Source: Mycocentrospora acerina
Lineage: Eukaryota; Ascomycota; Dothideomycetes; Pleosporales
Reading direction: 5' to 3'
Assembly: GCA_022701365.1 (NCBI GenBank)
Contig: JAKUHH010000033.1
Coordinates: forward strand, 1-64,000
Length of the DNA stretch: 64,000 nt
This document shows, piece by piece, positions 12,170-23,555 of this stretch. Position 1 is the stretch's first letter, and each line of letters starts with the position of its first letter. The notes beneath the pieces are model-generated. The model did not search any database and was not told the DNA's origin. It saw only the letters and a program-made list of their open reading frames with translations. Made by a program: the position numbers and the translations under genes.

Positions 12170-12389
12170 AAAAAAAAACTTACTAACCTTAGATAGTAAT
12201 CCCTAAATAGAGGTATATAAGGATGCATGCAATAGATTCTTATAGAAGGTGCTTTTCTGTATTTTTTGTGCAAGACCTTTAGGTCTAGAGAATAGTATCT
12301 TTAGTTTACTAGTCCTAGCATACCTATATGTCTCGGATCGGACATTCAGGCCCTATTCAGATTACTCTCTTCTTACCTGCGTTGTTACA
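12170..12389 (+). repeat. Inverted LTR remnant at the edge of the AT-rich block
   Basis: The stretch aligns with the reverse complement of the main LTR (the segments GTGCAAGACCTTTAGG, GAGAATAGTATC and CCCTATTCAGATTACTCTC can be followed) and ends GTTGTTACA at 12389. The left limit is approximate. Composition returns to gene-like values within about 250 bp to the right. Confidence 0.75.
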
Positions 12390-12635
12390 ACAAGAAAGAT
12401 AGATGCTGTTACAATTTTCAGCAAAAGGTTTAGAAGCACTGTTTTAGACTTTTGCTTAAGCTGCTTACTTTACTTTTATGATTTTACATTTGAAATTACT
12501 CTTAGTTTAGGAAAGCTATGAACAAATCATTCTTAATCTTTTTGAAAATGCAAGAACAGACTTATTTTAAAATTATGTCTTAATTCGTTTGAAGTATACA
12601 AACTTGGTAACAAAAAAGAAAAGAAAAAATTTAAA

Positions 12636-14321
12636 CTACAGCTTTGCCTTTACCCCTGCCCTCTCCAGAGCAGGCCCATCGTAGATATCCCTCTCCACAG
12701 CTCGAGTGTTGATATACTGCATGCCCAGCTCGTTTACGCGCTCAACACCAAGGAGGCGCATACACGTCTCCGTCTCCGCTTTGAGGACTACACGTAAAAA
12801 GGTTAGCAAGTGTCATCTACCACGAGTTTATTTGAGAAAGCAGAGAAAGACAAGAAGAAGAAGAAGAAGAAGAAGAAGAAGAAGAAGAAGACATACTCTC
12901 CAATACCCTCTCCACGCCCTCCTTCCCCCCCGCCCCCAATCCAAACAACGCCGCTCTCCCCAACCCCACACCCTTTGCTCCCAAACACAACGCCTTGACC
13001 ACATCAGTCCCGCGCTTAATCCCCCCATCAACCCAGACCTCGATGCGGTCAAACACTTCGGGACAGTACTTGCGAATCTCAAGCAGCGTGTGCACAGCCG
13101 GTGGGGCTGTGTCGAGCGCCCTCCCCCCGTGGTTGGACAGGATAATGGCCTTGACCTGTGGGGCATGTAAGGAGGCTAGGTAAGCGTCTTCGTGTGTTTG
13201 GATGCCCTTTAGCACAATAGGCTTGGAGGTGTGTTTTGCCAGCCAGGGGAGGGTAGAGCGCCACGTGAGATCTGCGGCTGTGCCCCAAAAAAGGCTCTGG
13301 CCTAGGCCCATGGGCTTTGGTGGGGGAGCGGGGGACGCTTTGGTGGGAGACTGGTCCTGGACAGCTGCGCGAACAGGGACGGTCGACCCCACGTTTTTGC
13401 TGCGTTCATCGTGCTCGCGCTTGCCTGGGACGGGGGCGTCGAGGGTAAGGGTGATGAACTTGATGGCGTCGAGGGCGTTGATACGGGAGAGCATTGCTTC
13501 GCTTTTCGCGCGCTCGTTCTGCACGTAGAGCTGCCAGCCAAAGACTTGGGCGGGGGGTGCGTCGGCGACGATCTGCTCGGGCGTCATCGAGGCATTTTGC
13601 GAGATGATTTGCATGGCGCCGTATGTGGAGCATGCACGTGCAATGCCCCGTTCGCCGTCTGGGTGGGCGAGACGGGCCATTGCGGCAGGGGAGATGTAGA
13701 TGGGCAGTCTGACGGCGTGGTCCAGGAACGACGTCGATGTATCGCAGGGCACGCAGTCGACAAAGACGCGCGGGCGGAGCAGGATCTGGCGATATGCGGC
13801 GCCGTTGTTTCCCTTTGTCCACAGGTCGTCGCTGGCCGAGAAGTAGTAGGCCCAGGCCTTGTGGCTGATGTTCTTGGTCGCGACTTCCTCAATGTCCTGC
13901 AGGTTCAGCAGCGTCTCCAGGTCCACGGGCCCGTCAGCTTGCACGTCGCCGGCCTCGACGGGCGTCTGCTCGGCCTTGGGCAGCGTCTCCGGGTTCACTT
14001 CGCCGAGCCTGTCCTCGGGCTTGAGGTTCTCTTCCAGGATGCCGGGCGGGTGGATGGGGTCGTACTCGTCGGTTGCGTCTGTGCCGGCGAGCTTGAGGAT
14101 GATCTTGGAGCCGCCCGGGTGCTCAGAGAGGAAGTTTGTCACATCATAGACGGCGCCGTAGAGCACCACCCAGCAGCTGTCTACCGTGTTGTGCTTTGCG
14201 ACTGCATTATCAGTATTAGAACAAGGCGTCGCAAACATCTCACAGGACGGATGGGATAGATGATGGGATAGATGAGATGGAGGCGCAACACACCCTCGGC
14301 GTAGTCAAACACTTTGGCCAT
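12636..14321 (-). CDS. CYB2: L-lactate dehydrogenase (cytochrome b2), FMN-dependent
   Basis: Three exons (14321-14294, 14201-12897, 12787-12636) join in frame to 494 codons. The start MAKVFDYAEVAKHN is recovered only by splicing the 28-bp first exon. The N-terminal cytochrome b5 domain (about residues 1-80) shows the heme-ligand motif EHPGG and a second His in DPIHPPG. The FMN-dependent alpha-hydroxy acid dehydrogenase domain follows, with the catalytic His367 in SNHGGRALD and the FMN-phosphate part VDGGIKRGTDVVKALCLGA. In this family L-lactate is oxidised to pyruvate with electrons passed to cytochrome c in the mitochondrial intermembrane space. No obvious mitochondrial presequence is seen, so the N-terminus could be longer or the protein could be a cytosolic relative. 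The second intron holds a (CTT)n tract. It is the first intact gene beside the retroelement block. Confidence 0.93.
12851..12890. repeat. (AAG)13 microsatellite inside a CYB2 intron
   Basis: About thirteen AAG units (CTT on the coding strand) fill much of the 109-bp intron 12788-12896, starting right behind the 5' splice site GTATGT. Read through, it would encode poly-Ser, which shows why unspliced gene models here are wrong. Confidence 0.95.
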
Positions 14322-15458
14322 TGTGCCCAAGTTGTCAATGGAGAAATTAATCTGAATATGTGTAGCACACAACAACTCTGGTCAGTAATGTCAGTAGACA
14401 GGAATCCGCAAACAAAACCAGAACAAAGCAGACGCCGACACTTTTGTACTAGGTAGCTAACCAGCCACGACCCATCCCAAGCTCCGAGCTTCTGCGGGGG
14501 CGCCCCCAACATCTCGGGGCATCTCCCTCCCACGTCAGGCAATGCGGGCCATATTTCCTCTTTGGCTAGCCGTCTCGGAAGTCAGCCGGGTGATGTGGAT
14601 GCTGATTGGTGCGTTTATTTTTATTTCTACTATGTACATCTACAATTCTGAGGGAGTTGACAGGATGGCTTTGTGTAGAGAAGTTTGGCTGTAAGAGAAG
14701 CGTTGCGTCAAGACACTGTGTGTGTGTGTGTCTTTGCATGTATGTGTAGGTATGTGTGTGTACATCAAATCAAGATTGGATGTGTCATGTGATGAGAAGC
14801 AAAGGGGTATGCATATGCCGCGGCTTTTGACCTCCCGAATCTGTGCTCAATTCTTCTTCTGGACAATCTACAAACACAGCTGAACCTGCATTGCGCTCCA
14901 ATCGATCCATGAATATACCATCTCCACTTGCCGTGAGAACACACAATAGAAACATCGCCTACGGAGTCTCCACTCTACCATACACCTCGACGCCTTTCCT
15001 GCGTTCGCGCCCCTGCGCTCTCTTACCAGTTCGCTGCCAACCGAAACAATCCAATCTCGAACTGCGGGTACTGGGGCTACTAGGAGTACTGCCTTTGTCA
15101 CTGTTGCTCTCACCATCATCATCACTGTCGTCCTCGGCACTTGCAACCACCAGATAATGAAGTAAGCCACGGACATCGGTTTCGCGTTGGCCACGCTTCC
15201 TCCTCGTCGCGCCGGGCCACGTGTTGGGCGACTCAGCACCACGTCGCCGAAAAATTATACGTCTGGTGGCTTGACCCCCTCTTGCAGCGTTCCGTCGACG
15301 GTGAATCCGGTATTTGGAGCGGTCTAGAAAAGGGGTGCGATCATAGACATCTGCAAACAATGTCAATAATACAAAAAAGCCACCCCAACTCTGGGATTCA
15401 ACGTCTCGAGTCGGCATGGTAGAAGACATCGGGTGACTTGTGTTTTTGTGCAGACAGT
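14322..15458. other. Intergenic region with unresolved short open frames
   Basis: This is the CYB2 upstream region and the 3' side of the STRIP-type gene. A (TG)n-rich stretch lies at 14720-14762. On the minus strand 14959-15465 is open for 168 codons, with a Ser/Asp-rich C-terminal half. On the plus strand 14950-15165 is open without an ATG and would encode a hydrophobic segment near its end. Neither has recognisable homology by eye or a convincing splice pattern, so no gene is called. Confidence 0.4.
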
Positions 15459-18400
15459 TCACCAACCCTCAACCTGCAAATTCTCCCACCCTTGTTCGTA
15501 ATCTACATCGTTTGCAAGCTCGTCGCCCCAGTCCATCTTCTCGAGCTCGTTGCGGAAGAAGTCGTGCTCTTCCTCCAAAACGCCAGGTTTCGCGCCTAAG
15601 CTCTCGGGATAGCGCTTCAGATTGTGCCAGTGCGTCAACGAGCGAAGCGCCTGTTCGAGTGGCACACTTTCGTCGACTTCGGCGTCCACGTCACTCCCGG
15701 CGAGCCAATCATCTCGGAGCTCTGGTCGGCAGTGTAGGTATACTGCAGTGATTACGCGCATATTTGACTGTCGCCACTTCCTGCCACAGTAGGGAACCTG
15801 GTTCTTGAACAGCTTGAGTGTGTAAAGGCGAAGTTCTGGTTGCGGAACCTTCAAGCTCTTGCGGAGAAACTGAGACGACTTGTACGAGACGAGCATGAGG
15901 TTGCGATGTGCTTTGTTCTTGCAAATTTTCTGCATGATTCGTAGGTAGTTGATCGACGTGAAGAATGCCCGCCATGAAAAGCTTGTGATTGGTTCTTTGG
16001 GCAGCTCATTGGTAGGGAACCCTAGTTCATCCACTTCTGGGGGTTGAAGCACTGCTTGAACACGCGAGGGATCGGTTTCCGCGTCGACTCTATTTTCGTC
16101 TCGCAGCATGCGAATTGGAGGTGGGGCTGCTTCATCGGAATCAGAATCAGCGTCCTGTTTGATATCGGTCTTCTCTTCCTCGACATCTTCTGGCGCGTTT
16201 CGAGAATGAGCTCTGCAGAAGTTGAAAAAGCTATTCAAATTAGCCAACGTCGATGGACTCAAGGCTGTAGACTTACTTCAACTCTCCCTGCTCAGTCTTG
16301 AAATTGACAATTCTCTCAATCTCCTGCAGCTGAAACAATTTCAAGATCAAAGGCACATAGCTGGAATCAACGAGGAGTTGTGTAATATACTCAAACTTTA
16401 AAATATCTGCAAATTGCACCGTTAGCTGTTGATTCTCAGAGCCGGGTTTGGTTACTCACGAGAGACCTTGAACCATTTCAAGACGAGAATAAGTGTTCCA
16501 GTCACGGACTTGTCGAGGACTTCCTGAGTGCGCATCGCATCCAGCTCTTCGTTTGTGGCTACTGTGCGGCTGTAACCGTTGATACCATTCGTGTCTGGCC
16601 TTCCGTTTGTCGTTCCAGTCTGATTGTCTTGATACTGGAAGCCGCTCTGCAAACCATTGGCTCCGCTTGACTGTGTAACAAGCGCCGTGACATGCGACAA
16701 AATGGCTTTTATCAATACTATGATCATAGACTGTAAGTTGGGTAGTGCGTTGCGCTGGTGACGTTAGCTCGTCGGTAGCATGCTTTACCGATTGCTACTC
16801 ACGTAGAATTCTTCGACGAGATTCAGTCTCTCCTGCACACTCCCTGGCAATGGAGACTCCTTCTTGGAAACGCCATTCCTTGGTTCCAGAGAAAGCTCGT
16901 CAACGTCGAAATTATCATCATCATTGGCGCCCATCCAGCCTCGTTCGTACTTCATGTAAGCCACACGTTCTTCCCAGAGCTGCTTCATTGCACGTGTAGC
17001 CCTCATGCGCGTTGAAAATAGATCGGCAGCTTCCAGGATCGAAGCTGGAATATCAGACCCCTCCCACTTTCGCCCGACAAGTAGATCTTGAAGATCCGTC
17101 GAGCCCTTGCCTCCAAGCTTGTTGCTTGACTCATCGAGCGGAGGGTACAAGAAGGGGAACATCTGGTTTGTTTGGTAGTTCTGCTTCTTGCCCCCCTTTC
17201 CACCCGGGCCCGCCGGCGAAGGAGGAGGCGACGGGGCAGGTGTGGCGATGTGAACAGGTTGATGAAGTATCGAGTTGCTGTTTCCGTTCAAATCCCCGAG
17301 ACCAGACCCAAAGACATGGTTACCGGCGACTTTGTTCGGATGGTTCTTCAATGGCGGGAGGATTGAATTGTTCTCGGGTTCGAGGGGAAACAGCGGGGGC
17401 GGAGGATTGTATGCTGGGTACTTGGAGCTGATTTCTTGTCGGAAAAGATGGTAGTCGAGAGGGGATGCGGTGATGATGGGCTGTCCTCTGACGTCTGCGG
17501 ATTCGAGCGTCTTGTCTTTGAACAAGTCCTTTGCCTTTTCGGCCTCAGCAATACCGCCAAAGGAGACGAGAACTGTTTTCCACAAGAGTAGAGAGATTTT
17601 GCTGAGCGGAAGTGGAATCGACTCGTCCCATCGCAACCGCGAGATGAGTTCAACAAGCAGCATGAGAAGCCCAGGCTTTTCGAGAGCAAGCACGGCAGCT
17701 CGAAGGCCCAGATCGCTCTCATTCTTCTCTTGCGTGCGTGCGACTTCCAAGATGATGTACACTGCCGTCATGGCGCACCACACCTCGCGGCGCTCCGCTT
17801 CCTTGCCTTCGCGCGGAGCATCTGGCGCAACGTCGACACCACACGTCCGCAAGCACGACGAGCGCAGCACACGGACAAGCGCCTGGACGCCGTTGCACTC
17901 GGCTACGAGCAAGACGTTGTGTCGCACCAACGACGCCTGCTGGCCCGACCTGGCGTGTGCAGCACTTCTGGGGGCGTCGTTGGCGCTCGAGCTTCGCCCT
18001 GACGCCGAGTCGCCGCTGGCCGACGCAGAGGGAAGCCCCGCAGTCTCGTGCCAGCAGCCAAGGAGGATGTAGACCAACGCCTCCAGCCCCTTGAGCCGGG
18101 CGGCGGGGTCTGGCAGCGCAACAGCCTGCAGCAGATGGCCAACGAAGCGCCGGTGCTGTGCCGCGTGCGCCCTGTTCCAGTCGAGCCCGCCCTCGGCGTA
18201 CGACGACTCGCCGAGGCCGTTGAAGGCGCACCACTCGAGCGCAAACGAGGCCTGGGCCTTGAGCAGCATGGCCTGCTCCTCGACGGCGTACGAGAACCAT
18301 TCCTCGAGCTCCTCCTCAAACGACGACGCGTCGTCGTAGGCAAAGGCGTAGGGCGCGGGCTCGGCCTTGGGCGTGCCCCGCGCGAGGCCCTGCAGCTGCG

Positions 18401-18686
18401 ACAGAGAGAGGGCGTCTGGCAGAGGGGCGCTGGGCGTGGGCGTGGGCGGCGGCAGGTGCGTGGGCGCGGGGTGGGGGGCCGCCGTGTTGCGCTGGAAGCC
18501 TGGGCGCGACGACACGGTCAGAGGGGGCTCTGCCTTTTGCTGTCCATGGACGGCGAGGCGCTGCTGCTGCCCCGTGGGATCGAGGTCCAGCTCCTCCTCG
18601 GGCTCGGCTTCGAAGACGGGGATGAGCTCGGCCTCGTCGACTGCCGGGGGCACCGCCGAGGCGTCTGGCAGAGTGTGTTGTTCCAT
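15459..18686 (-). CDS. STRIPAK complex subunit, Far11 / STRIP1-2 type (N1221 and DUF3402 domains)
   Basis: Four exons (18686-16803, 16730-16460, 16406-16277, 16230-15459) with canonical splice sites and introns of 72, 53 and 46 bp join in frame to 1018 residues. The first ~95 residues are acidic and Pro-rich. An N1221-type region follows (FAYDDASSFEEELEEWFSY, ALEWCAFNGL, a long helical stretch), and the second half contains the DUF3402-type blocks such as LMLVSYKSSQFLRKSLK and QVPYCGRKWRQSNMRV. In this family the protein is a scaffold of the striatin-interacting phosphatase and kinase complex: Far11 in yeast, HAM-2 in Neurospora, PRO22 in Sordaria. It is membrane-associated and needed for cell fusion and fruiting-body development in filamentous ascomycetes. 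The assignment to the family is strong; the exact N-terminal Met is a choice. Confidence 0.92.
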
Positions 18687-19043
18687 CGTGGCTTGCGCCG
18701 AGTGTCAGGATGAGCGTCGGTGTGTTGGTGGGGAAATCCTGCCCGAGCCAGCGTGGACCCGTCACCACGTATGCGCGACGACTTGTTTGGCGAACATGGC
18801 AGGCACAGAGACAGAGGCAGAGGCAGAGGCAGAGGCAGAGATGGAGACAAGGAGCACACGGGGGGGAGGGTTAAAAGAAACACAAAGACACGTGCACGAG
18901 GCAGTCGCGCTGCGCTGCACCTGTACGCATGTCGAACGTTGGAGCCCTGCCAGAGTCCAAGCTGAACAAAGAAACAAGCAGTGGGATGCGTGCATTCAGA
19001 GACTGGTCATGTGATGGCTACGATGATGCAACAAGATTGCACA

Positions 19044-19081
<38 letters not shown>

Positions 19082-19490
19082 AATGTGTACGTGGACAAGT
19101 GGACTAGTGTACGTGTAAATACACACTCACTGGACTCGTCCAAGGAAAGACCACCCGCCATTGCCATTGCCATTGCCATTGCCATTGCCCCCAACATGCG
19201 AGAGCAGTCCAGACCCATGACGCCAACCCCACCACGTAAGAAACAAATACGAGACATAACATGCTGAATGAAGCATTCGCGCCTATCGAATGAGCGATAC
19301 CACCACCGAACAACGCCGAGTGACAGACAAAATAATGCCACGGAATGAAAGGAACAAACAAACAAACAACCGAGCAAATCCCACGGAAAGAAAAGAAACA
19401 CTCGTCTGGCAGGGGACAGTCCACAATCAAGCACAAGACCGTCTAACAACCAGCTCCTCAAATAGACCACCACCACCACCACCACCCCCA

Positions 19491-19521
<31 letters not shown>

Positions 19522-19525
19522 CCTC
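18687..19525. other. Intergenic region with several simple repeats
   Basis: It holds the upstream region of the STRIP-type gene and the 3' flank of the bHLH gene. Visible repeats are (GAGGCA)n at about 18809-18840, (AT)14 at 19047-19074, five to six copies of GCCATT at 19157-19189, and (CCA)n followed by (TCA)n at 19466-19520, the last ending just before the bHLH stop codon. No gene is evident. Confidence 0.7.
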
Positions 19526-20441
19526 CTAGCTTGACCCAGATTGCTCACCGTTGTTCTCACGGTCTTTCACCTCGTCCGGAGTAATGCCGTTGTTTTCGCA
19601 GGCCCGCTTGTAGATTTGGCACTCTTCCCATGCTCTTTGGCACTCTGCCTTGAACTTGTCGCAGCTGGCACTGAGCTCCGTAATGGCTTGCTCAGTCAGC
19701 AGCTTCTCCAGCGTCCACTTCTCAATGTTCTGTTGCTCATTCTCCTTCAACTGGGTGATGAACTGCACAGCACGCTGGAGAATGGAGCCCTTGTTCTTCT
19801 CACACCCTGGCACAATTTTGGCAAGTTCGTTGATGCCCTCATTAATCGTTTCACGGCGACGGCGTTCAACTGCACGTTTGTAAGTCACGCCATCTTCAAC
19901 CAACGGCACACGCCAGCTTACCTTCTTTGTGGTTGTCTCTCCGCACCTTGTGCCACTCGTCAGAACCGACCTGGGGCTTGAGGGCGGCACTCTGTGGCGG
20001 CGAGTCGTTGTTTGATACCTGGCCCGCTCGACCCGTCTGCGTGGCCGCCTTTAAAGCCTCGAGACTAAAGTCCTGCATGCCCTGTTGCTGATGGTGGTCT
20101 CCCATGCTAAACGAACCATCTCCTGGCGTCTGTGTCTGGAACTGCAGCTCTGTTGCCTGGGGGACAGTCATCTGGTGGTAGGCAAGTGCGGCGGCAGCCG
20201 TGTCGCCGACGCTCGCGGTATTGGCGCCCGTCTGGTGGACGTCAAACTGTTGCTGCATGTCGTCATCGGCGGCATTGTGTGCGGCAAGGAACGAGGCAGT
20301 TGCCTGGTCCGTCATGTCGTTTGCGTGGGGGTTGGGTCGCATATGGCCGTGGTCGCGCGCGTCGCGCTTGCGTTTGTTTGCGTGGTGGGAGTCGTGAGTG
20401 CCCAACTTGCCGTCGACAGGGTAGCCGGCGGTATCAGCCAT
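19526..20441 (-). CDS. CBF1: bHLH transcription factor of the Cbf1 (centromere-binding factor 1) type
   Basis: Two exons (20441-19922 and 19869-19526) with a 52-bp intron give 287 residues. The N-terminal two thirds are Gln/His/Ala-rich and look disordered, with a basic KRKRDARDHGH patch. The bHLH starts at about residue 165: DNHKEVERRRRETI (the intron splits the codon after HKE), then the loop and helix 2 (NKGSILQRAVQFITQLKENE), followed by a long Leu-containing coiled coil to about residue 265. The His-Glu-x-Arg basic-region pattern binds CACGTG E-boxes. In yeast Cbf1 acts at centromeres and in sulfur-amino-acid gene control; fungal relatives may differ. An upstream in-frame ATG at 20645 would add a low-complexity extension; 20441 fits better. 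Confidence 0.9.
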
Positions 20442-22262
20442 TGCTCTCAAGGGATCTTGATACGGCAACAGCGCTGTCGTGGATGTGCAACGGCGTTGGC
20501 TTGCAAACAGCCGTGACGCAGCCGTGGATGGGGAGAGAAGGAGGGGGTGGGGGAGTAGGTGAGTGAGTGAGTGAGTGAGTGAGTGGGCGAGTGAGTGCCT
20601 GGATCGAGGTCGGTGCAAGGCACAAGTCACAGTGGCAGGGAGCAATGGCGCGTGCAGTCTACCGCTTCACACACAGTCGCTATATCGAGTTCGCTCGAGC
20701 AGTCATGTGCTGAGGCGCACGAAGAGTTCTGGGCAACGACAAGCGTTAGCAGGGACGCAGGCAAGCAGGCGATCAGGCTCCCCGACTGCCAGGCGCCGTG
20801 AGACGGAGCTGTCACTGCTCGGACAGGCGGCGCCGTTGGATCGTGTGCACCGGCGGGTGGTGGTGGGCAGCGCACACGTACAAGGCCGCCGCGCTGTGTC
20901 TCGTCGTGGATGCGCGTCCAGGGCGTGCAGACCAGCCAGCGGACGGCCAGAGAGAGGCAGCCACGGCCGCCCGAGGGCAGACGCGACTGTCGCAAGGCGA
21001 TTGCATTCCGTCAAGACGCGCGGGGCCATTGCATCGAGTGCCCTGTTGCCGATCGCGAGGGGCTGTCAAGGGAAACGAGCTCACGTACCTGATGCTCGAT
21101 GTTCGCACGCTTGCTCGCAGACACGTGAGTTCTGCGACTATCAGTAAACCGGCAACGAGGGCTGATGCCACGGAATCGCGGGAACGGCAGAAAACCAACT
21201 TGACTGGCTTGGGGGCAGAGATTGCAAAGAGAAGGGCGCCGTACCTCGACTTATCGATAATGCTCGACTCCCGCTGCAGCGCGACTGACTTCAAGATGAT
21301 GCTGGGAACTGGATGGAAGTCACGGGGGGGGGACACGTGAACGGGCTGTTTTGAACTTGTTTCGACGCCAAGAGCGCCCGGCTCCAAGGAGAATAGCGCC
21401 GTTTCTCGTCGGCCAATCGCGCCGCAGCCCAGCAACATGCATGCCTGCTTCCCCGCAGACGGCAGCGCGTACGCCTCCTACAACAATATGCTTACATGCT
21501 GAATGCTAGTTGTACTTGGTTTGGAAGCTGGTGCTGGCTTGAGAATTTTGAGGGTGGGTTTGTGGTTTGCGATCAAACAAGTAGCTTGTGGTCGCCATTG
21601 AGAAGGCACCTTGCTGCCATCGTAAATTGAATCATGGCACCTCTGGTTCCCACAACCCCGCGAACGCCCGCCTCCCCGTCGTCATCCAGCATGCGCAATG
21701 TTCAAACGCCATCACTCCACCCTCTTCAGTGTAAACAGCTACTTACTCTTATCTCCACTAGTATGACTGCATAATGTCTCGCAGGAGAGGTGTCGGTGAA
21801 GCATGTGATCATCTCCAGCTGGCCCCCACGTTCAAAGAGACTCTGTCTGTGCGAGGGCAATGAGTTCCCTTCAGCAAGACCTCTGCCACACCACACACGA
21901 CAAGTCTGCAACTAGAAAGCTTCACCAGACCATACCACATCTCTCGATGACGGCTACACCCCATTCTCACCCCGGCTGTGTCTATCATGACTTCACCTTC
22001 ACATCTCCGCACCTGGGTAACCCCATGACCATGGACCGAGACAGTGTGTGTGGCATGTGACATGTCCCCCCACACCCTCCCTGCAACGAGCCACACGAGA
22101 GTCGTCCATCCAGACACGCTTTTCTTCGACAACATTTCAATTTTCCAGAAATCTTCACTCGATGCAACGCGTGACGTCTTTGATACGTTTCATTTCAGTT
22201 CAGCTCGATGCTATTTAAACTAATTCAAATCAATCAACCAGCTTTAACCATCTACCCCCACC
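20442..22262. other. Long intergenic region, no supported gene
   Basis: A (GTGA)n tract at 20560-20597 lies in the presumed 5' untranslated region of the bHLH gene. The GC-rich part to 21480 has overlapping open frames on both strands with no family signature. A 46-codon frame starts at 21634 on the plus strand (MAPLVPTTPRTPASPSSSS) but ends early and has no clear splice partner. The rest to 22262 shows nothing I can name. Confidence 0.55.
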
Positions 22263-23555
22263 CTACTGCTGAGCGGTGAAGTACCCACAAGGTCCATTTC
22301 CAATGGTATAGCCAGAAGAACTTGCACTTGTGACGAAATACCCTGCAGCTTGCCCTGCAGCACACACCTTTGCCCTCGAGTACAGCAACACGCAAGCCCC
22401 ATTCCTATACGCAAATTCCTGGCACCCAACTCCTCCAGATGTCTGCACAGTTTGGCACTGCACGCAACACGCCGTCTCCGAATCTGCCCTGCCGACATCA
22501 AATGTAGACCCCGTGTTGCCGTTGTTGAACATGTTAACAATGGATTGCCCATTGTACTGGTTGATGACGTTGTTGGTAGCACACGCTGCGTACGCGCTGA
22601 CGGTTGTAGCACTGAGGATGGTCGACGTGCTGGTTGATACCGTCGATGTGGTGCTGAGTTGGACAATCGTGGTCGAAAGTGTAGACGTCTGGGTTACAGT
22701 CATAGTGGCCTCGGCAAGTAGCACCGTCTGTGTGCTGGTAACTGTAGCTGTTGTTGTGCTAAGTACGTTTGGTGCTGGGACTGTAATAGTCGAGGGTGCG
22801 CCTTGTACAAAAGTAGTCTTGATCACTTTCACCTGCAGTATGGCGGTGCCTGTGAATTTATTAGTCATGTTGTGTCATGTCAAGACTATTCAAGCCGAGA
22901 AGCGAGAGAGGCGACAAAGTCGGGGCTGCGTAGGAAAGTGGTTGCTTACACGTTACAGCCTGTGCAAAAGACCCAGAAGCACATCCCTTGCCGTCTCTTC
23001 GCAGAAGCGGGCTAGACCCCCTCTTTACTTTCACCGGAGCCTTCAGTGAAGCAGTATCTGCGATGGGCCTGAAACCAGCAACAGTCGGAACTGTCACCGA
23101 CACTGTCGACGTAGAAGATACTTCGGTAGTGACGACGCTCGTCAAGGTCTGGACATTGGTACCTTTTGCACATTTGCGTCAGCTTTTGTTCAATTATAAA
23201 CTTTATTGTAAATCAACATACTGGTCACGGATTTGGTCTCGATTAGAGTAGTAGTGAACGGCTTAGTAATGGTACTGAGTGTCGTAGTAGTATTCTTGAC
23301 CTCCGTTTTGGTGACGGTGATGGTTTTTGGCTTTGCCGTCACTTGTACGGTTGATTGAGTTGTCTTGGTGACGGTACCAGGAAGAAGGGTCTGAGTGCTC
23401 GTTTTGCGTAAAGTAGAAATATCCTTAACAGACTTGGTGCCCATGCTTGTTAGACATGTTGTCGTTGTTGTTGTGGATGTTGATCCCGTGTCGGTTGTGG
23501 CGCCCAACACAGTTGCAAAGAAGAGCGGAATGGTAGAAAAGACCTCGAAACGCAT
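22263..23555 (-). CDS. Secreted Ser/Thr-rich protein with Cys-rich (PAN/Apple-like) C-terminal domain
   Basis: Three exons (23555-23222, 23162-22950, 22849-22263; introns 59 and 100 bp) give 377 residues. A signal peptide is visible (MRFEVFSTIPLFFATVLGA). The mature chain is dominated by Thr/Ser/Val stretches such as STSTTTTTTC and TVTKTTQSTVQVTAKPKT, as in O-mannosylated cell-wall proteins. A dibasic PLLRRDGKGCASG element in the middle looks like a Kex2 site. The last ~100 residues contain several Cys (ACATNN, ETACCVQCQTV, VGCQEFAYRNGACVLLY, GPCGYF), an arrangement seen in fungal PAN/Apple-like modules. No glycosylphosphatidylinositol signal is obvious at the C-terminus. A cell-wall or extracellular role is inferred; the specific function is unknown. 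Confidence 0.8.

Noticed and set aside
12249..12521. Plus-strand 90-codon frame at the edge of the AT-rich block
   Set aside because: Most of it lies in an inverted LTR remnant and has no protein signature.
12706..13170. Plus-strand frame with a poly-Arg/Lys run
   Set aside because: Antisense shadow of the CYB2 gene; the basic run is the (AAG)n intron repeat.
13411..14259. Plus-strand 282-codon frame
   Set aside because: Antisense shadow of the GC-rich CYB2 exon 2, with no family features of its own.
20812..21438. Minus-strand 208-codon frame
   Set aside because: Overlaps open frames on the other strand in GC-rich sequence, with no motif or splice pattern.
21634..21774. 46-codon plus-strand frame starting MAPLVPTTPRTPASPSSSS
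   Set aside because: Looks like the N-terminal exon of a disordered protein, but no downstream exon with a matching phase was found.
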